A DNA stretch of 64,000 nt, from positions 1 through 64,000 of IMG/VR virus record IMGVR_UViG_3300034108_001154. One strand, 5' to 3'. Origin of the DNA: a virus. Position numbers and translations under genes: made by a program. Below are positions 51,823-59,717 of this stretch, one piece after another. Position 1 is the stretch's first letter; each line of letters opens with the position of its first letter. Below the pieces are notes generated by a model. The model was given only the letters and a program-made list of their open reading frames with translations. It did not search any database and was not told the DNA's origin.

Positions 51823-53088
51823 ATGGTTATAGTAGAGTCACAAACTGAAGTAACGGAGTTTTTAAATTTATGGAATACTAAGACATCCATAATCATTCCA
51901 ATATGGTCTGATTTGGAAAAGCATCCTATACATAACAAATTATCATTTCTATATGTTAGATTTGATGATAAGGACTTTATTGTACCATTTAACCATATTG
52001 ATTGTAAGACTCCTACGATTGATTTGACTACTTCTAAGGAAGCAAAATGGGTAATCAACAAAAAGGGATTACTTCAATGTAATTTGGGTTTACAAAACCT
52101 AAATGATTTACAATCTGATGCATTTTTTCAACACAATAAATTATATCCGATAGGTTTTGAGGACCAACCATTTATAACTCACTATACCCGAAGAGGTATA
52201 CGAGATAATTTGGGCAAGATAGCACCTATTATGAAATGGGGTGAGTATCTTAGAGTGATATCTTCTACTTTTACTATTGGTATAGAGAATGATTGGGTTG
52301 GAGATTCGATGATTCCCCTTCTTTCAGATATAGAACATTTTGGTGTTCGGGTCGATAGGGAAAAATTTCTTGATAGATGGCCTCAAGCTTCTAAACATTT
52401 ACACAACGATATCGTTTACACCCAATACAACCCATACACCATTACATCCCGTCCATCCAACCGATTTGGTGGAATCAACTTCTCTGCCCTAAACAAATCC
52501 GATGGTACGAGAGAGGTGTTTATCCCAAAACCAAACCACATATTCCTACAAATGGATTATGATGCGTATCATCCACGTATTATTGGTAAGTTGATTGGTT
52601 ACGAATTACCCAAAACATCCGTACACCAATGGTTAGCTGACCAATATGGTTGTGAGTATGGTGAGGGTAAAGGAATTACGTTCCAATTACTATATGGTGG
52701 TATACCTGAGGAGTTTGAGCAAATACCTTATTATAAGGGTGTTAAGGAGTTCATTGAGAAGTTGTGGGATAAGAGTACCAAAGCTGGATATCTTCAAACA
52801 CAACATAGGAGAATCCCCTTAGATTGGATTGAAGGAAACAATCCGCAAAAATTGTTCAACTACCTACTTCAAGCGACCGAAACCGAATTAAATATGGAAA
52901 GGGTAGCTAAAATATTGGAATTTATCAAAGATACCGATATAGAACTTTCCCTATACACATACGATTCATTCTTATTTTCATATCCTGCTAATTCCGATGT
53001 ATCTCAAGCTAAAAAGTTAAAAGAGATAGCTGAAGGTGGTGGATTCCCCATTAATGCTAGCTGGGGAACTGATTACTCGAAACTTTAA
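51823..53088 (+). CDS. Compact family-A DNA polymerase-like protein with altered active site
   Basis: A 421-aa protein; only the palm/fingers part of Pol I is clear (residues about 205-421). SRPSNRFGGINFSAL equals the primer/template region. Motif A is IFLQMDYDAYHPRIIGKLIGY with catalytic Asp245. Motif B is KGITFQLLYGG with Lys283 and Tyr291, the same eight-residue spacing as Lys758/Tyr766 of Pol I. Motif C is LYTYDSFLFSYP with Asp381. Departures from Pol I: Glu710 becomes His250, Arg754 becomes Tyr279, and the HDE of motif C becomes YDS. The N-terminal 200 residues might be a worn-down 3'-5' exonuclease. Its role could be repair, gap filling, primer-independent synthesis or none. Its place amid tail genes and its own promoter suggest an accessory enzyme rather than the replicase. 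Confidence 0.75.
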   Translation: MVIVESQTEVTEFLNLWNTKTSIIIPIWSDLEKHPIHNKLSFLYVRFDDKDFIVPFNHIDCKTPTIDLTTSKEAKWVINKKGLLQCNLGLQNLNDLQSDAFFQHNKLYPIGFEDQPFITHYTRRGIRDNLGKIAPIMKWGEYLRVISSTFTIGIENDWVGDSMIPLLSDIEHFGVRVDREKFLDRWPQASKHLHNDIVYTQYNPYTITSRPSNRFGGINFSALNKSDGTREVFIPKPNHIFLQMDYDAYHPRIIGKLIGYELPKTSVHQWLADQYGCEYGEGKGITFQLLYGGIPEEFEQIPYYKGVKEFIEKLWDKSTKAGYLQTQHRRIPLDWIEGNNPQKLFNYLLQATETELNMERVAKILEFIKDTDIELSLYTYDSFLFSYPANSDVSQAKKLKEIAEGGGFPINASWGTDYSKL

Positions 53089-53097
53089 TATTTATAT
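53086..53097 (+). promoter_or_regulatory. Late-type promoter box (TAATATTTATAT) before the 669-aa gene
   Basis: TAATATTTATAT at 53086-53097 includes the stop codon of the polymerase-like gene and ends about 28 nt before the chosen ATG at 53126. Confidence 0.5.
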
Positions 53098-53125
53098 AAA
53101 ATATTGTTTCAGAGAATCAGAAATT

Positions 53126-55135
53126 ATGGAGAAAAACGACTTCCTTTTAGACTTATTGCATGAGTTAGCCTATCGTTCCGATGAAGGTTATCCTATATTG
53201 AGTAAACAATCACACATTTATCTTATATCTGAGATATTAGATGAGTGGGGATATACTCATATAAAAAATGAACTTATTCAAAATCTTACTGAAGCTAGTG
53301 AAGAGAAACACTATTCATCACCCGCACTTAATAAGACCGTTAAATACAAAGATAGAGATGGTAAGGATAAAGAAGGTTTAGTTGGTTCATTACTTAGATT
53401 AGCTAAAGACCAACCTGGTAGAGAAGCGGCTGAAAGAGCATTACCTGCTGATGGAACACCTGAAAGAGAAAAAATAAATAATGAATTAGGTGGTGAAGGA
53501 CAACCTAATAGAAATATAGAAAAAGAAAAGGAAGATAAAGCTGATGTTGAAGCTGGAAAGGCTGGCGAAGCACCTGCTGAAGCGGAACCACCACAACCTG
53601 CTGTATTTGCTGGACAGGGTGGTGATTCATATAGAGCTGGGTTATCACCTAATGACCCTGCGTATCAACCAACTAAGGATACTGCTGAAAAAGAAATGGC
53701 ATCTCCTAAGAGAGAAATAGCTGGTAAAGATAAAACACTTACTAAAATAAATTCAATTGAAAGTGAGGAGTTTAATAAAAGTATTCAACCAAGCGATGAG
53801 GAATTTGATATTAAAAATAAAAAAATAGCAAATCCGATTCCACCTCAACCATATAAGTTACCAGCATCATTAATTGAAAATCCTAAATTTCCTAAAAAGT
53901 ATTTAACTGCATTGGAAAGAATGATGAATACAAAACCAACTGGAGATGGTACAAAATGGACACATTATAGTGATTTACCTGGAGGACAAGGCCAAATATC
54001 TGCACAGGCCGGTGAGTTAATGACGATGATGGGTACATCTATGAATGCTGATGAATTTAATGAATTTACTGATTCATTATCAACGCATGAGGCTGAGTTA
54101 ATAAAAAACAATCCAAAATTAAAAACTGAAGGAAGTCGTATTATAACAAAGAGTTGGATTCAATCCGCTAGAAATAATAGACAGGCTATTTTAAATAGAA
54201 TTACAAAAGAATACCCAAACTCAAAAATAGTTGCAACTGCTTGGGATACTAAAGATGATGTTGAATCATTGGGATTATCAGATTATGGTAAAAACAAAGG
54301 ATTCTCAACTGATATGTATATTAAGATAAAAACTGAAAATGGTGATGAGATATTAGATGAGGTTTCTTTGAAAAAATCAACTGAAGTAAACTTTTTAAAT
54401 TCTGGTGCTGGTAAATTTATGGAATGGGATTCTGATTTACCAGATAACATAAACCAAAATGTTTATAAAGAAAATCAAAGAGCTAGATTAAGTGAAACTG
54501 GTACAAACCTAAAATCAGAAATTGAAAAATTATTAGCTAGTGGTTCAGATGAGTCTGTAAAGTTAAAAACTATATTTGATGAAAAGGGAACTACATTTGC
54601 AGATGCATTAAATGACCTTATTAAAGGTAAAGGAAGTAGAGCTAAATCTAAAGTGATATTAGCAAGTATTAAAACATTAGCAGATGGTGGAAATGATATA
54701 GCTAAACAATATATTATGGAAAATGATAAAATCCATAAAGAATTCCAATCAAATGCAATAAAGGCAATTACGGAAAATCCAAAAATGAAAGAAGGTATGT
54801 TAAATGAGATTCGTTCTGAATTTCCACTCAAAGCTGTTTCTGATGGTGAAGAATCTATGGCAATTGGTTCAAATTCATTAGATAAAGCTATTATGAAAAA
54901 CATATTTGGAACATCTGATTACGATATGATAAAAGAAAAGTTGAGTGCTGAAACAGGTCCTCCTCCATTTTTAGGATATCAAGCTGAAGTGGGTGGAAAG
55001 ATAATTCCATTGGCTGAAATTAAAGTTAGAGAAGATGGTGTTGGGTATGGTGGACAGATTAAATTTGAAATGACATTGGATAAACGATTTGCTAAAGTAT
55101 TGAAAACAGCAAATGATGAAGTTTACAAATCATAA
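53126..55135 (+). CDS. 669-aa conserved phage protein, possible virion-packaged or nuclease-like
   Basis: The start is set at ATG 53126 because the open frame upstream runs through the polymerase-like gene and the promoter box, and MEKNDFLLDLLHELAYRSDEG is a natural N-terminus. Residues about 100-260 are low-complexity (Glu/Ala/Pro/Lys), a flexible linker. Residues about 260-669 are ordered; GFSTDMYIKIKTENGDEI, then LDEVSLKKSTEVNFLNSGAG, then KFMEWDSDLP are striking. From memory, similar segments occur in large T4-like phage proteins of unknown function. The D-x(10-15)-E-V-S-L-K arrangement recalls the (D/E/S)xK site of PD-(D/E)xK nucleases, but the fold is not established. Could be an internal virion protein delivered with DNA. 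Confidence 0.7.
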   Translation: MEKNDFLLDLLHELAYRSDEGYPILSKQSHIYLISEILDEWGYTHIKNELIQNLTEASEEKHYSSPALNKTVKYKDRDGKDKEGLVGSLLRLAKDQPGREAAERALPADGTPEREKINNELGGEGQPNRNIEKEKEDKADVEAGKAGEAPAEAEPPQPAVFAGQGGDSYRAGLSPNDPAYQPTKDTAEKEMASPKREIAGKDKTLTKINSIESEEFNKSIQPSDEEFDIKNKKIANPIPPQPYKLPASLIENPKFPKKYLTALERMMNTKPTGDGTKWTHYSDLPGGQGQISAQAGELMTMMGTSMNADEFNEFTDSLSTHEAELIKNNPKLKTEGSRIITKSWIQSARNNRQAILNRITKEYPNSKIVATAWDTKDDVESLGLSDYGKNKGFSTDMYIKIKTENGDEILDEVSLKKSTEVNFLNSGAGKFMEWDSDLPDNINQNVYKENQRARLSETGTNLKSEIEKLLASGSDESVKLKTIFDEKGTTFADALNDLIKGKGSRAKSKVILASIKTLADGGNDIAKQYIMENDKIHKEFQSNAIKAITENPKMKEGMLNEIRSEFPLKAVSDGEESMAIGSNSLDKAIMKNIFGTSDYDMIKEKLSAETGPPPFLGYQAEVGGKIIPLAEIKVREDGVGYGGQIKFEMTLDKRFAKVLKTANDEVYKS

Positions 55136-55157
55136 AATAACCTTTGAAATTTAATTT

Positions 55158-55170
55158 TATATTTATATGG
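55158..55170 (+). promoter_or_regulatory. Late-type promoter box TATATTTATATGG before the 131-aa gene
   Basis: TATATTTATA at 55158-55167 ends 37 nt before the ATG at 55205. The sequence between is AT-rich with a CCCC run; no clear ribosome site is seen. Confidence 0.55.
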
Positions 55171-55204
55171 GATTAATAACCCCCTTTATAATAAAAACTA
55201 ATAT

Positions 55205-55600
55205 ATGAAAACACAATTATTGTGTACATTTACAACGAAAGATGGATTACAACAAACTCTACAAAATATAAGAGAGACATACGTTATTGTCTATAATTAT
55301 ATTTATATTTTACAGAACAAAACTGATTTATCCGAATTGTACATAACGTACAATATCAATACCGAATATAAACCAACATATCCATTAGAGGATACAATTC
55401 TTATTCATAGAAAAAAAGAATCAAATACCTTATACACAATTAATGCTTTAAACCAATTGGTGAAAGAAGAAAATAATGGAGTATTGGATAACAAATTTAT
55501 GTTGGATTGGGCCAAATTTAAGAACTCAATAATACTTACCAATACAGATGGTACAAAACGAATACAAACTAGAGTATTTGAGGTTATAGAATTTAAATAA
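55205..55600 (+). CDS. Conserved 131-aa T4-like phage protein, unknown function
   Basis: Sequence pattern: MKTQLLCTFTTKDGLQQTL, YIYILQNKTDLSELYITYNI, DTILIHRKKESNTLYTINALNQL, then LDWAKFKNSIILTN and VFEVIEFK. I recall a closely similar small protein in cyanophage-type myoviruses, always without a function. It has an alpha/beta composition, with no signal peptide and no membrane segment. The HRKKESNTLYTINALN stretch is the most conserved in memory and might be nucleic-acid binding. It lies between the 669-aa protein and the SpeD-like gene. Confidence 0.7.
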   Translation: MKTQLLCTFTTKDGLQQTLQNIRETYVIVYNYIYILQNKTDLSELYITYNINTEYKPTYPLEDTILIHRKKESNTLYTINALNQLVKEENNGVLDNKFMLDWAKFKNSIILTNTDGTKRIQTRVFEVIEFK

Positions 55601-55626
55601 CAAAAAAACAATAAGGAATATCTAAA

Positions 55627-56022
55627 ATGTTTATACCAAATCATTTACATTTACTTGTAAAGGGAAGCATTAAAACTCCACCTCAAACGGAAAAAATACT
55701 AAACGTTTGGTTTAGTGAATTAGTTAATAAAGTAGGAATGAAAGTAGTTGCCGGTCCTACATCGGTTTATGTTAACGAACCGGGCAACGAAGGAATAACG
55801 GGAACAGTAACATTAGCAACATCGCATGCTAGTATTCACGTTTGGGATAATGATAATCCACCAATGTTCCAATTTGATTTATATAGTTGTTCAGATTTTA
55901 CTGCAACTCAAGTATTAAATCATATAGATGAATGGTTTGGGTTGATAGAAGCTCACTACCAAATGATAGATAGAAATGGAAATGACTTTAAAATTATAGA
56001 TTCCGGTCATTTTAAAAAATAA
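55627..56022 (+). CDS. speD: S-adenosylmethionine decarboxylase (SpeD)-like protein
   Basis: 131 aa, the length of bacterial class 1b SpeD (about 125). The core GITGTVTLATSHASIHVWD, then FQFDLYSCSDF, aligns with SpeD GVSGVVIISESHLTIH and IDVYTCGDL. Ser66 is in the place of the serine that self-cleaves to form the pyruvoyl group, His71 matches the processing His and Cys88 the catalytic Cys. The usual Glu before the Ser is Thr65 here. SpeD makes decarboxylated AdoMet for spermidine synthesis. Cyanophages often carry speD; here it sits next to lysis genes. Polyamines could neutralise packaged DNA. Activity is not assured because of the Glu change. Confidence 0.65.
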   Translation: MFIPNHLHLLVKGSIKTPPQTEKILNVWFSELVNKVGMKVVAGPTSVYVNEPGNEGITGTVTLATSHASIHVWDNDNPPMFQFDLYSCSDFTATQVLNHIDEWFGLIEAHYQMIDRNGNDFKIIDSGHFKK

Positions 56023-56044
56023 CAATTAAATAAAATAATATACT

Positions 56045-56866
56045 ATGTTAGTTAAAAAAGGTGATAATAACGAAAATGTAAAAAAATTACAAGCAAAATT
56101 AGGTTTAACCGCTGATGGAGTTTTTGGTGCTGGTACTGAATCAGCTGTAAAAGCTTGGCAAACAAAAAATGGATTAACTGCTGATGGTATCGTTGGTGAT
56201 GCTACTTGGGAAAAGATGGGATTGGGTGCAAGTACTCCAACTCCTTCTGTTGCTGTACCAGCATCTTCATTTAAATTGGCAGCTCTTAAAGGACACGTTC
56301 CTGATTCTGTAATTGCTCAAATTCCAGACACTGCTTCTAAATTCAATATTACAACTCCTCTAAGATTAGCTCATTTCTTAGCACAATGTGGACACGAAAG
56401 TGGTGGATTCAAAGCCGTTACTGAGAATGTTAACTATTCAGCAGATGGATTAGTAAAAATCTTCGGAAAATACTTTAATTCAACAACTGCAGCTGCATAT
56501 GCTAGAAACCCTGAAAAGATTGCATCTAAAGTTTACGCATCAAGAATGGGTAATGGTGATGAAGCATCTAAAGACGGATTTAAATTTCGTGGACGTGGTT
56601 ATATTCAATTAACTGGTAAATCTAACTATACTAACTTCGCTAAATTCATTGGTGAAGATACTGTTGCAAATCCTGATTTGGTAGCAACTAAATATCCATT
56701 AGCTTCTGCTGCATTTTTCTTTGATTCAAATAAACTTTGGTCTATTTGTGATAAAGGTTTTGATGATGCTACTGTAACATCGGTAACTAAAAGAGTAAAT
56801 GGTGGTACTATTGGATTAGCTGATAGAATCAAACACTTCAAAGAATACTATAACTTATTAAAGTAA
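56045..56866 (+). CDS. Endolysin: peptidoglycan-binding domain plus GH19 muramidase/chitinase-like domain
   Basis: A 273-aa protein. Residues 1-60 are a PG_binding_1 domain (KKGDNNENVKKLQAKLGL, DGVFGAGTESAVKAWQ, DGIVGDATWEKMG). A Pro/Ser/Thr linker follows (about 61-75). Residues 85-273 are a glycoside hydrolase 19-type lysozyme: LAHFLAQCGHESGGFKAV with the likely catalytic Glu, then FRGRGYIQLTGKSNY and SAAFFFDSNKLW. No signal peptide, so release across the inner membrane would need a holin. A holin-like gene lies at 60443. It cleaves the sugar backbone of peptidoglycan at the end of infection. Confidence 0.9.
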   Translation: MLVKKGDNNENVKKLQAKLGLTADGVFGAGTESAVKAWQTKNGLTADGIVGDATWEKMGLGASTPTPSVAVPASSFKLAALKGHVPDSVIAQIPDTASKFNITTPLRLAHFLAQCGHESGGFKAVTENVNYSADGLVKIFGKYFNSTTAAAYARNPEKIASKVYASRMGNGDEASKDGFKFRGRGYIQLTGKSNYTNFAKFIGEDTVANPDLVATKYPLASAAFFFDSNKLWSICDKGFDDATVTSVTKRVNGGTIGLADRIKHFKEYYNLLK

Positions 56867-56876
56867 TATGGGGGTT

Positions 56877-56894
56877 GGTTTATTTAACTAAACC
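56877..56894. terminator. Weak hairpin between convergent genes
   Basis: GGTTTA-TTTAAC-TAAACC at 56877-56894 overlaps the stop codon of the minus-strand gene and lies 11 nt past the endolysin stop. Six-base stem, no T-tract; it may act on either strand, but evidence is thin. Confidence 0.3.
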
Positions 56895-57335
56895 ATAATA
56901 TTCTATATTCTTAAGTGCGTTGTTAACCAACCAAGGTTCTACATTAGGTATTTTTGATAGGAATTCCAATTCATAATGATATGCTAATATTTCCTCATAA
57001 TTCGGAGGTAATTTTATGTTATGCTTTAAATAAAATAAATGTTTAGATTCATGCACTAATATAGCTGCTATGTTATTTATTGAATTAAACCTCATATCTT
57101 TTTGGGATATCATTATGGTAACTGAATCTTCTGTTGTTGAAAAATCACCATCCCAATAGGTGATATGTTTACATACATCATTAATTAATTCATATTTATT
57201 AGGGTCAACTTGTTTTATTAGTGATAATGAAGTAGCTACCTTTGCTTTCCAATTATCACCAACATCATCGATTTTAATTTGTGAGTAACAATCAAACACA
57301 AATAAAAAATTAATTAAAAGTAGAATCAGTTTCAT
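56880..57335 (-). CDS. Secreted HExxH-type metallopeptidase-like protein
   Basis: A 151-aa protein, the only gene on the minus strand. Residues 1-18 are a signal peptide (LILLLINFLFVFDCYS) with Gln19 as the first mature residue. The zinc-site motif HESKH (His95, Glu96, His99) lies in NIAAILVHESKHLFYLKH, followed by an acidic helix (NYEEILAYHYELEFL, Glu114/115/122) that could supply the third ligand, as in gluzincins. It is small for a peptidase, with about 130 mature residues. It is convergent with the endolysin gene and divergent from the T9SS-type gene. It might degrade envelope protein at lysis or act on peptidoglycan peptides; Lys-rich tail. Substrate unknown. Confidence 0.65.
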   Translation of the reverse strand: MKLILLLINFLFVFDCYSQIKIDDVGDNWKAKVATSLSLIKQVDPNKYELINDVCKHITYWDGDFSTTEDSVTIMISQKDMRFNSINNIAAILVHESKHLFYLKHNIKLPPNYEEILAYHYELEFLSKIPNVEPWLVNNALKNIEYYGLVK

Positions 57336-57383
57336 ATTTTATCAATAAATATTTAAAAAAGTTAGATAAAATTGTAATCGCTA

Positions 57384-57395
57384 CATATTTATAGG
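57384..57395 (+). promoter_or_regulatory. Late-type promoter box (CATATTTATAGG) in the divergent gap
   Basis: CATATTTATAGG at 57384-57395 ends 18 nt before the ATG at 57414, in the 78-bp gap between divergent genes. The gap also contains ATAAATATTT near 57346, which reads AAATATTTAT on the minus strand and could serve the minus-strand gene. Confidence 0.5.
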
Positions 57396-57413
57396 AAACA
57401 TTATATAAAACGG

Positions 57414-59318
57414 ATGAAAAAACTATTATTTTTACTGCTGGTATCATTAGTACCAATCTTTGGGTATTCACAAACTTGCCCAACGCCAACAACTTCTGGT
57501 GTTTTTATAACACTTGATTCAAATTATTTAGCTGGTACGGTAGCTGAAGGTTATACTAATGTAGGACTATGTTTTTACAACAATACAACAACTGATATAA
57601 CAGCATTTCAGTTTAGAGTTTATTATGATACACAAGCTTTCACTGGGGTAGACACACTTACTACATTGAATACAACATTTTCTCAGAACCTAAAATATGT
57701 TGATAATCCGGCTGCTGGTTATGTAACTGTCACAATGACTTATACTGGTAGTTCATCTACTTTTGAAATTCCAAATGGACCAATTGTTCAGTTGAAATTA
57801 ACTCACGTAGCTGGATTTGCATCATTATCAACTATTGCTGATATGTCATTTGGAGCGGTAACTTATCCAGCAATTGCATCAAAGCAAAATGGTATGGATA
57901 ACGCACTTACATTACAAAACTTTGGTGGTAATATTATACCTCAAACAATGTCTTATCATGGTAAATTTAAGAACGTAACTGGAACAGCTGCTAAGAATTT
58001 AACTGTAGCTTTAGAAAAGAAACTTAGACCAAGTGGAGCTTGGACTCAGGTTACAACTGATATGACTGATATAAATGGTGACTTTGCATTTAATGCAATT
58101 GCAATTGATACAACTGGTTATGATGTTAGATTAAAAATACAGGGAGATACGTTATCAGTTGGTAATGTAATATCTACGGCAGATGCACAAAGAGTACAAG
58201 ATTATGTATTAGGTACACAAGCACCAACTGGATTTGATTTTTACGCATCGGATGTTAATGGTGATAATGGTTTAAGTATATCGGATGCATATGGTATATT
58301 TGGTAGAATTTCTGGTAGATTCACCGCATGGCCTAATAGTGTTCAAAATGTAAAATTCTTTACACAATCTGAATATACTACTATTAATGGCTCAACAACC
58401 AATTATACATCAACAATTCCTGGTGTAACTAACTTTACGTTTAATATTGTTGCTGGACAACCTGATTCGGTTACATTCTATGTATTAGTACCGGGTGATG
58501 CAAATGGAACGGGATATCGTATGGCACGTATTACTCCAATTGAGGTTTTAGTAGGACCACAACCTGGCGTTCCATCTCAAATTTACAATGTAATTGATGC
58601 TAGGGTAGAATATGATTTTCCAACAACTTCAATTGAAGTAAATGTTCCAACATTATCAGTTCAGGAAGGTAATTTAGTTAATATACCTGTAAAGGTATTA
58701 ACAAATGGTACTGAGGTTGGTTCATTACAATTTGGATTAAAATACAACGATACTCTATTGGAATTTAAAGGAATTGAATCGAAATCAGCTACTTCAAGTT
58801 GGTTAACATATTTGAATACTAATAATAATGAAATTTCTTGGGGTGGATATGATATTAGTGGTACACATATAAAACCATTAAGAGATGGTGATGATGTTGT
58901 AACTTTAAAATTTATTGCAAAAAGACCTCAAGACCAATGGAGTACAAGTCCTCTTTGGACTACTAACAAATACGCTGGTAACAATCAATGTGTTGATTTA
59001 AGTATCACACCTACAAATGGTATTATACAGGTATTTAGAATGGCAAATGTTACTATTGATGAAATAGAGGGTATGCAAATATTCCCTAACCCAACTGATG
59101 ATTATGTTAACGTAAAATTTGAAGTTAAAGAATTTGGACCGGTTAGGTTATCAGTATATGGTCTTAATGGTATTGAATATAGGGTAGTAGTAAATGATAA
59201 TATGCCTGAAGGTAATTACCAATACCAAGTTAGTTTAGGTAACTTAATTCCAGGTGTTTATGTTGCAGTTCTTAGAAAAACTACCAATAACCTATCGAAA
59301 AAAATTATATTAAGATAA
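57414..59318 (+). CDS. Secreted protein with cohesin-like and dockerin-like domains and T9SS sorting domain
   Basis: A 634-aa protein. Signal peptide KKLLFLLLVSLVPIFGYS, then Gln. Residues about 28-185 and 400-540 look like cohesin-type beta-sandwiches (VEGYTNVGLCFYNN; NLVNIPVKVLTNGTEVGSLQF). Residues about 250-302 are dockerin-like, with a full EF-hand loop DVNGDNGLSISDAYGIFGR and a weaker first half (STADAQRVQDYVLG). The last 81 residues (554-634) are a type A T9SS C-terminal sorting domain: MQIFPNPTDDYVNVKF, LSVYGLNG, LIPGVYVAVL and the terminal KKIILR. By family knowledge such proteins cross the outer membrane through T9SS and are anchored on the surface or released. A phage gene of this kind implies a surface role during infection. 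The protein also shares its dockerin plus FFTQSEY region with the last gene of the window. Confidence 0.85.
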   Translation: MKKLLFLLLVSLVPIFGYSQTCPTPTTSGVFITLDSNYLAGTVAEGYTNVGLCFYNNTTTDITAFQFRVYYDTQAFTGVDTLTTLNTTFSQNLKYVDNPAAGYVTVTMTYTGSSSTFEIPNGPIVQLKLTHVAGFASLSTIADMSFGAVTYPAIASKQNGMDNALTLQNFGGNIIPQTMSYHGKFKNVTGTAAKNLTVALEKKLRPSGAWTQVTTDMTDINGDFAFNAIAIDTTGYDVRLKIQGDTLSVGNVISTADAQRVQDYVLGTQAPTGFDFYASDVNGDNGLSISDAYGIFGRISGRFTAWPNSVQNVKFFTQSEYTTINGSTTNYTSTIPGVTNFTFNIVAGQPDSVTFYVLVPGDANGTGYRMARITPIEVLVGPQPGVPSQIYNVIDARVEYDFPTTSIEVNVPTLSVQEGNLVNIPVKVLTNGTEVGSLQFGLKYNDTLLEFKGIESKSATSSWLTYLNTNNNEISWGGYDISGTHIKPLRDGDDVVTLKFIAKRPQDQWSTSPLWTTNKYAGNNQCVDLSITPTNGIIQVFRMANVTIDEIEGMQIFPNPTDDYVNVKFEVKEFGPVRLSVYGLNGIEYRVVVNDNMPEGNYQYQVSLGNLIPGVYVAVLRKTTNNLSKKIILR

Positions 59319-59322
59319 TAAT

Positions 59323-59346
59323 ATGAGGTTACAAATGTGACCTCAT
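59323..59346. terminator. Hairpin after the T9SS-type gene
   Basis: ATGAGGTTA (59323-59331), loop CAAATG, TGACCTCAT (59338-59346): nine pairs including one G-T. No T-run follows, so it may be an attenuator, RNA-processing site or weak terminator. Confidence 0.45.
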
Positions 59347-59392
59347 AATTGTTATAATCAACTCAAAACAAATTAAACAAAAAAACAATACT

Positions 59393-59716
59393 ATGTCAGA
59401 AGAAACAAACGCACCCGAATCAGAAGGAACTTGGTCAGGTTTAAAGAAAACAATTATTGGAACTCTATCAACTGCTGTATTAGCAGGTGGAACTTGGGTT
59501 ACAACAACTCTATTTAATGGTGGAGATGATAAAGAAGAAACTAAAACAGAACAAGCTGCTCCAGCTGCACCTGTAATTATCAATCTACAAAATAATAACA
59601 CTAATCAACAAAAACAATCGGGTGGTACAAATACAATTATTAAAGAAAAAACAATTGTAGAAAAACCTGCACCAGCTGCAGCACCTGCTAAACCAAAAGA
59701 AGAGGATTCTTGGTAA
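59393..59716 (+). CDS. Small single-span membrane protein with Ala/Pro-rich tail
   Basis: A 107-aa protein. Acidic N-terminus (SEETNAPESEGTW), one likely membrane segment at residues about 20-40 (TIIGTLSTAVLAGGTWVTTTLF), then an acidic stretch, an Asn/Gln-rich part and a PAPAAAPAKPKEEDSW tail. Its size and topology would suit a spanin- or holin-like lysis protein, or a scaffold for the CsgG-like pore encoded 2 bases downstream. No family recognised. It starts after a 74-nt gap that contains the hairpin at 59323. Confidence 0.6.
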   Translation: MSEETNAPESEGTWSGLKKTIIGTLSTAVLAGGTWVTTTLFNGGDDKEETKTEQAAPAAPVIINLQNNNTNQQKQSGGTNTIIKEKTIVEKPAPAAAPAKPKEEDSW

Positions 59717-59717
59717 T

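Noticed and set aside
263-57395. Reading the TATATTTATA boxes as minus-strand T4-type late promoters (reverse complement contains TATAAATA)
   Set aside because: Nearly all genes downstream are on the plus strand and the box keeps a fixed short distance to plus-strand starts.
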